From Syntrophomonadaceae bacterium (lineage in GTDB: Bacteria > Bacillota_D > Dethiobacteria > DTU022), in NCBI GenBank assembly GCA_003551865.1, contig PUNU01000264.1, forward strand, positions 1 through 8,549: a DNA stretch of 8,549 nt. Reading direction: 5' to 3'. Positions 6,164 through 8,549 of the stretch are shown here, piece after piece. How positions within the stretch are numbered: position 1 is the stretch's first letter; every line of letters starts with the position of its first letter. Both the position numbers and the translations under genes were made by a program. The notes beneath the pieces are model-generated. The model searched no databases. It was not told the DNA's origin and was given only the letters and a program-made list of their open reading frames with translations.

Positions 6164-7945
6164 TTACATCCGGTCCAGGAAATATTTTTTATCCCGGTAG
6201 ACCATATCGGCAATCTCCCGCTTGGGAGCATAAGTATTAATCGGCTCATAGCGGGTAAGCAGACGAATCCCTGAGTAAGCCTTACCGGCTTCATCGCCTT
6301 CCAGGGTTCCGGCTACTACTTCTTTGGCCCAGTTTTCCATCTTGGGAATCATCTCGTGGATGAAACACTTGCTCATCTGCATGGCCAGCCTGGACTCTTC
6401 ACTTTCGCCCTGGGCCGCCATTTTCTTCGCTCTCAAAAAGCCGCTTTCGGCCGCAAAAACTTCCATGCCCATGTCAGCGAGAGTGCATAGAATTTCCTGC
6501 TCCTGGGTTAAGTTCTCACCAAACTTTTGGGCCGCGTTTCCGGCAGCCAGCAGGAACAACTTTTTCATGTTGTCAATGTAAAATTCTTCTTTTTCCGGGC
6601 TGCTCTCCGGGACCTGGGCCTCTTTCAGCTTGCTCAGCTCACCGCCAAGACCCATAACCGCTTCCATAAAAGGCAGTTCGTTTTTCATTGCCTTGCGCAG
6701 CAAAGTGCCGGGGATGAGCATCCGGTTTACCTCGTTGGTTCCTTCGAAAATCCGGTTGATCCGGCTGTCCCGGTAGGAACGCTCCGCCGGGTAATCCTCG
6801 CTGTAACCGTATCCGCCCAGGATCTGCACTCCTTCGTCGGCGATATAATCCATCGCTTCAGAACAATATACCTTGGAAATTGAGCACTCGATGGCGTATT
6901 CCTGGATACCTTTCATTACTTCAGCGGTGTCGCCGCCGGCTTCAAAGATTTCTTCCAACCTTTCGTCCAGCATTCCCCCGACCCGGTAAACCATGCTCTC
7001 CATCACATAAGCAAGAATGGCCATGTTGGCAAACTTGTTCTTGATCGCGTTAAACTGGGCAATCGGCTGATTAAACTGCACCCTCTGCAGGGCGTAATCG
7101 GAAGCATATTCAATTACCCGTTTACTGCCCCCGAGGCAGCCTGCACCGAGCTTGAAGCGTCCGATGTTCAGGATATTAAAGGCTACCTGGTGGCCCTTGC
7201 CTTCTTCCCAGAGCATGTTCTCAACCGGCACCTTGGCATCGTCAAATATTACGCTGGTAGTTGAAGAGCCCTTGATCCCCATCTTTTTCTCCTCAGGGTC
7301 AATTGAAACTCCTTCGGCATCAGCATCAACGATGAAAGCGGTAAATCTCTCACCGTCGATTTTGGCATAGGTGACAATGACATCGGCCCACGAAGCGTTG
7401 GTAATATACTGCTTGGCCCCGTTTAAAATATAGTACTTGCCGTCATCGGAAAGAACCGCCTTGGTCTTGGAATTTAATGCATCAGACCCGGCCTCGGGTT
7501 CGGTCAAAGCATAAGCGGCAATTTTTTCTCCAGTCGCCAATGGAGGAAGGTATTTTTTCTTCTGCTCTTCGTTGCCGAAGAAAACAATGGGCAGTGTTCC
7601 AATACCGGTATGCGCGCCAAACGCCGTAGCAAAAGAACCGCCGCATATTGAAGCGCATTCAGTAATTATCAGGGAAGTAATTTTGTCCGCTTCTTCTCCC
7701 CCGTACTCTTCGGGAATGTCACTGCTTAAAAGGCCCAGTTCGCCGGCCTGCCGCAGTAGACCGATCGTGACACCTTCCGCCCTCTCTTCAATCTCATCCA
7801 CCTTCGGCTCAACCTGGTTTAACATGAAGTCATAGCCGGTTTTCTTGATCATCAGGTGGATATCGTCAAAATCCTCCGGAGTGAAAACAGTGTTTTCATC
7901 AACCGGGCCCAACAAAAAAGCTCCGCCCTTGATCAACTCGCTCAT
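6164..7945 (-). CDS. Acyl-CoA dehydrogenase, long FadE/VLCAD-like form
   Basis: This FAD enzyme oxidises an acyl-CoA to the trans-2-enoyl-CoA, the first step of beta-oxidation, normally passing electrons to electron transfer flavoprotein. The 593 residues are longer than the roughly 380 of short- and medium-chain enzymes: the extra C-terminal helical domain (about 420-593) is typical of the very-long-chain/FadE group, including B. subtilis FadE. Both family signatures are present, ALTEPEAGSDA at 146-156 and QILGGYGYSEDYPAERSYRD at 374-393. The catalytic base is expected to be E401 in IFEGTNE. The start is ATG 7943-7945, about eight bases after AAGGGGTGA. No other beta-oxidation gene is in the window. 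Chain-length preference cannot be read from sequence; a role in syntrophic fatty acid oxidation is possible but inferred. Confidence 0.95.
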   Translation of the reverse strand: MSELIKGGAFLLGPVDENTVFTPEDFDDIHLMIKKTGYDFMLNQVEPKVDEIEERAEGVTIGLLRQAGELGLLSSDIPEEYGGEEADKITSLIITECASICGGSFATAFGAHTGIGTLPIVFFGNEEQKKKYLPPLATGEKIAAYALTEPEAGSDALNSKTKAVLSDDGKYYILNGAKQYITNASWADVIVTYAKIDGERFTAFIVDADAEGVSIDPEEKKMGIKGSSTTSVIFDDAKVPVENMLWEEGKGHQVAFNILNIGRFKLGAGCLGGSKRVIEYASDYALQRVQFNQPIAQFNAIKNKFANMAILAYVMESMVYRVGGMLDERLEEIFEAGGDTAEVMKGIQEYAIECSISKVYCSEAMDYIADEGVQILGGYGYSEDYPAERSYRDSRINRIFEGTNEVNRMLIPGTLLRKAMKNELPFMEAVMGLGGELSKLKEAQVPESSPEKEEFYIDNMKKLFLLAAGNAAQKFGENLTQEQEILCTLADMGMEVFAAESGFLRAKKMAAQGESEESRLAMQMSKCFIHEMIPKMENWAKEVVAGTLEGDEAGKAYSGIRLLTRYEPINTYAPKREIADMVYRDKKYFLDRM

Positions 7946-8033
7946 TAAAATATCACCCCTTAAGTAAATAGTCAGGCAAATAATACTTTTACCCTTTAAT
8001 ATTTTCGCGAGTTAAATTTCTTTACCTGCTTTG

Positions 8034-8064
8034 TGAAAAAAATAACTTGCCCCACCCGGGGCAA
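8034..8064 (-). terminator. Hairpin with U-run upstream of the acyl-CoA dehydrogenase gene
   Basis: TTGCCCC (8047-8053) pairs perfectly with GGGGCAA (8058-8064) around a four-base loop. On the minus strand it is followed by GTTATTTTTTT. It lies about 100 bases before the acyl-CoA dehydrogenase start, so it is not the end of a visible gene. It could insulate that gene from antisense transcription across the tRNA, or act as an attenuator in a long leader. Confidence 0.5.
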
Positions 8065-8109
8065 TCCTTTAAGTTACACCCAGCCTACTGCCCGGGGTAA
8101 AAAGCCTTC

Positions 8110-8138
8110 TTGAATTCGGTTTTGCTTTATGCTAATAT
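8110..8138 (+). promoter_or_regulatory. Probable tRNA-Leu promoter
   Basis: TTGAAT (8110-8115) and TAATAT (8133-8138) are 17 bases apart, with TGC before the -10. The mature tRNA begins 15 bases beyond the -10. Confidence 0.5.
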
Positions 8139-8152
8139 TAGTATACAAACAG

Positions 8153-8238
8153 GCCGAAGTGGCGGAACAGGCAGACGCACACGACTCAAAATCGTGCGGG
8201 CTACGCCCATGTGGGTTCGATTCCCACCTTCGGCACCA
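8153..8238 (+). tRNA. tRNA-Leu(CAA)
   Basis: This 86-nt class II tRNA is complete with an encoded CCA. The acceptor stem is GCCGAAG (8153-8159) with CTTCGGC (8228-8234). The anticodon stem is CACGA/TCGTG around the loop CTCAAAA, giving anticodon CAA (8187-8189), which reads UUG leucine codons. The long variable arm CGGGCTACGCCC (8197-8208) is typical of leucine tRNAs. The T stem is GTGGG/CCCAC with loop TTCGATT. Bases 8196-8236 recur at the right window edge. No clear terminator follows, so the small downstream reading frame may be co-transcribed. Confidence 0.97.
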
Positions 8239-8427
8239 TAAAGAAATAAGGCGTTTTAATCAATTTTTAATCAATCAAGGAGGGATATTCGGGGTAAATT
8301 AATGCAAGAGACAATGCAAAAGGGGACTGGCATTTAGTTTCCCGCCCCCAATTTTATATCTAGTTTATTTTAATTCATATAAAATTTCGAGAGTGTACTG
8401 CAAAATAATTAAGTTACGGAGGCGATA

Positions 8428-8508
8428 GTGATTATGCGTAATATAATATATTTGATTGGGCTGGTCGTAGTTATTTATCTTGTCCTTAGATTTCTTAACA
8501 TTGTGTAA
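8428..8508 (+). CDS. Tiny single-helix membrane peptide, hypothetical
   Basis: This short frame encodes 26 residues from GTG 8428, or 24 from ATG 8434 (MRNIIYLIGL then VVVIYLVLRFLNIV). Almost the whole product is one hydrophobic helix, with a single Arg near each end, so a single-span membrane peptide is expected. GGAGG at 8418-8422 lies five bases before GTG and 11 before ATG; GTG has the better spacing, but the ATG-led version looks more like a typical small peptide. The stop is TAA 8506-8508, and the tRNA-Leu fragment begins at the very next base. I do not recognise a function; a membrane-active peptide or a small-protein regulator are possibilities. It is too short for coding statistics to help. 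Confidence 0.5.
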   Translation: MIMRNIIYLIGLVVVIYLVLRFLNIV

Positions 8509-8549
8509 GCGGGCTTCGCCCATGTGGGTTCGACTCCCACCTTCGGCAC
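8509..8549 (+). repeat. Second copy of the tRNA-Leu 3' part, cut by the window edge
   Basis: These 41 bases match tRNA-Leu 8196-8236 at 39 positions. The match covers the last base of the anticodon stem, the variable arm, the T arm, the 3' acceptor strand and the first C of CCA. The two differences (A8203 to T8516 in the variable-arm loop; T8221 to C8534 in the T loop) preserve tRNA structure. No 5' half precedes it; the small peptide gene does. It could be an attachment-site duplicate left by integration, a tRNA remnant, or an assembly junction. Confidence 0.85.

Noticed and set aside
6324..6883. Overlapping plus-strand frames opposite the acyl-CoA dehydrogenase
   Set aside because: They are antisense to conserved dehydrogenase sequence and show no protein-like motifs.
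8254..8274. TTTTAATCAA repeated at 8254-8263 and 8265-8274
   Set aside because: It is short and AT-rich; it could be chance and has no supporting context.
8293..8338. ATG-led 11-codon frame at 8302 downstream of AAGGAGGG
   Set aside because: The spacing to the ribosome binding site is too long (about 17 bases), and the peptide is too short to support.
1..8549. CRISPR array, toxin-antitoxin, defence or integrase genes
   Set aside because: I looked on both strands and found no spaced direct repeats or recognisable proteins of these kinds.

Overview
This window looks like a piece of chromosome from an anaerobic, Clostridia-type member of the Bacillota, perhaps near Peptococcaceae or Syntrophomonadaceae. 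I infer this from several things. The RNase P RNA has a class A layout. The tyrosyl-tRNA synthetase is of the TyrZ type. Ribosomal protein L28 carries two CxxC pairs. Strong GGAGG-type ribosome binding sites are paired with many TTG starts, and a long FadE-like acyl-CoA dehydrogenase is present. I cannot name a genus.

Layout, left to right. Bases 1-82 form a long imperfect hairpin, probably a dispersed REP-like repeat. On the minus strand a metallo-beta-lactamase (MBL) fold hydrolase (1419-2207) is followed by tyrS (140-1351); a perfect 16-bp tandem duplication lies between them. A second, unrelated MBL-fold hydrolase (2360-3214, plus) diverges from that pair. It converges on the RNase P RNA gene rnpB (about 3211-3725, minus), whose apparent terminator lies inside the hydrolase coding sequence. 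Upstream of rnpB, also on the minus strand, is a compact probable operon: coaD (5174-5653), a small two-helix membrane protein (4838-5116), and a membrane-anchored PDZ/Lon-type protease of the YlbL family (3775-4779). Divergent from coaD is rpmB (5817-6008, plus), ending in a clear intrinsic terminator. It converges on a 593-residue acyl-CoA dehydrogenase (6164-7945, minus). The right end holds tRNA-Leu(CAA) (8153-8238, plus), then a 270-bp segment encoding a 24- to 26-residue single-helix peptide, then a second copy of the 3' part of tRNA-Leu that runs into the window edge.

Functionally this is mostly core machinery: translation (tyrS, rpmB, tRNA-Leu), tRNA processing (rnpB), coenzyme A synthesis (coaD), envelope proteolysis (the YlbL-like protease) and acyl-CoA oxidation. 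I see no integrase, transposase, CRISPR array, toxin-antitoxin pair or defence operon, and no clear case for a new multi-gene system. The parts most worth a second look are the tRNA-Leu duplication with its tiny membrane-peptide gene, and the architecture of rnpB: an embedded antisense terminator, a promoter-spacer palindrome and a greatly extended P12. No stretch over 300 bases lacks a feature. The largest spacers are 2208-2359, 5654-5816, 6009-6163, 7946-8152 and 8239-8427, and what they hold is listed below.
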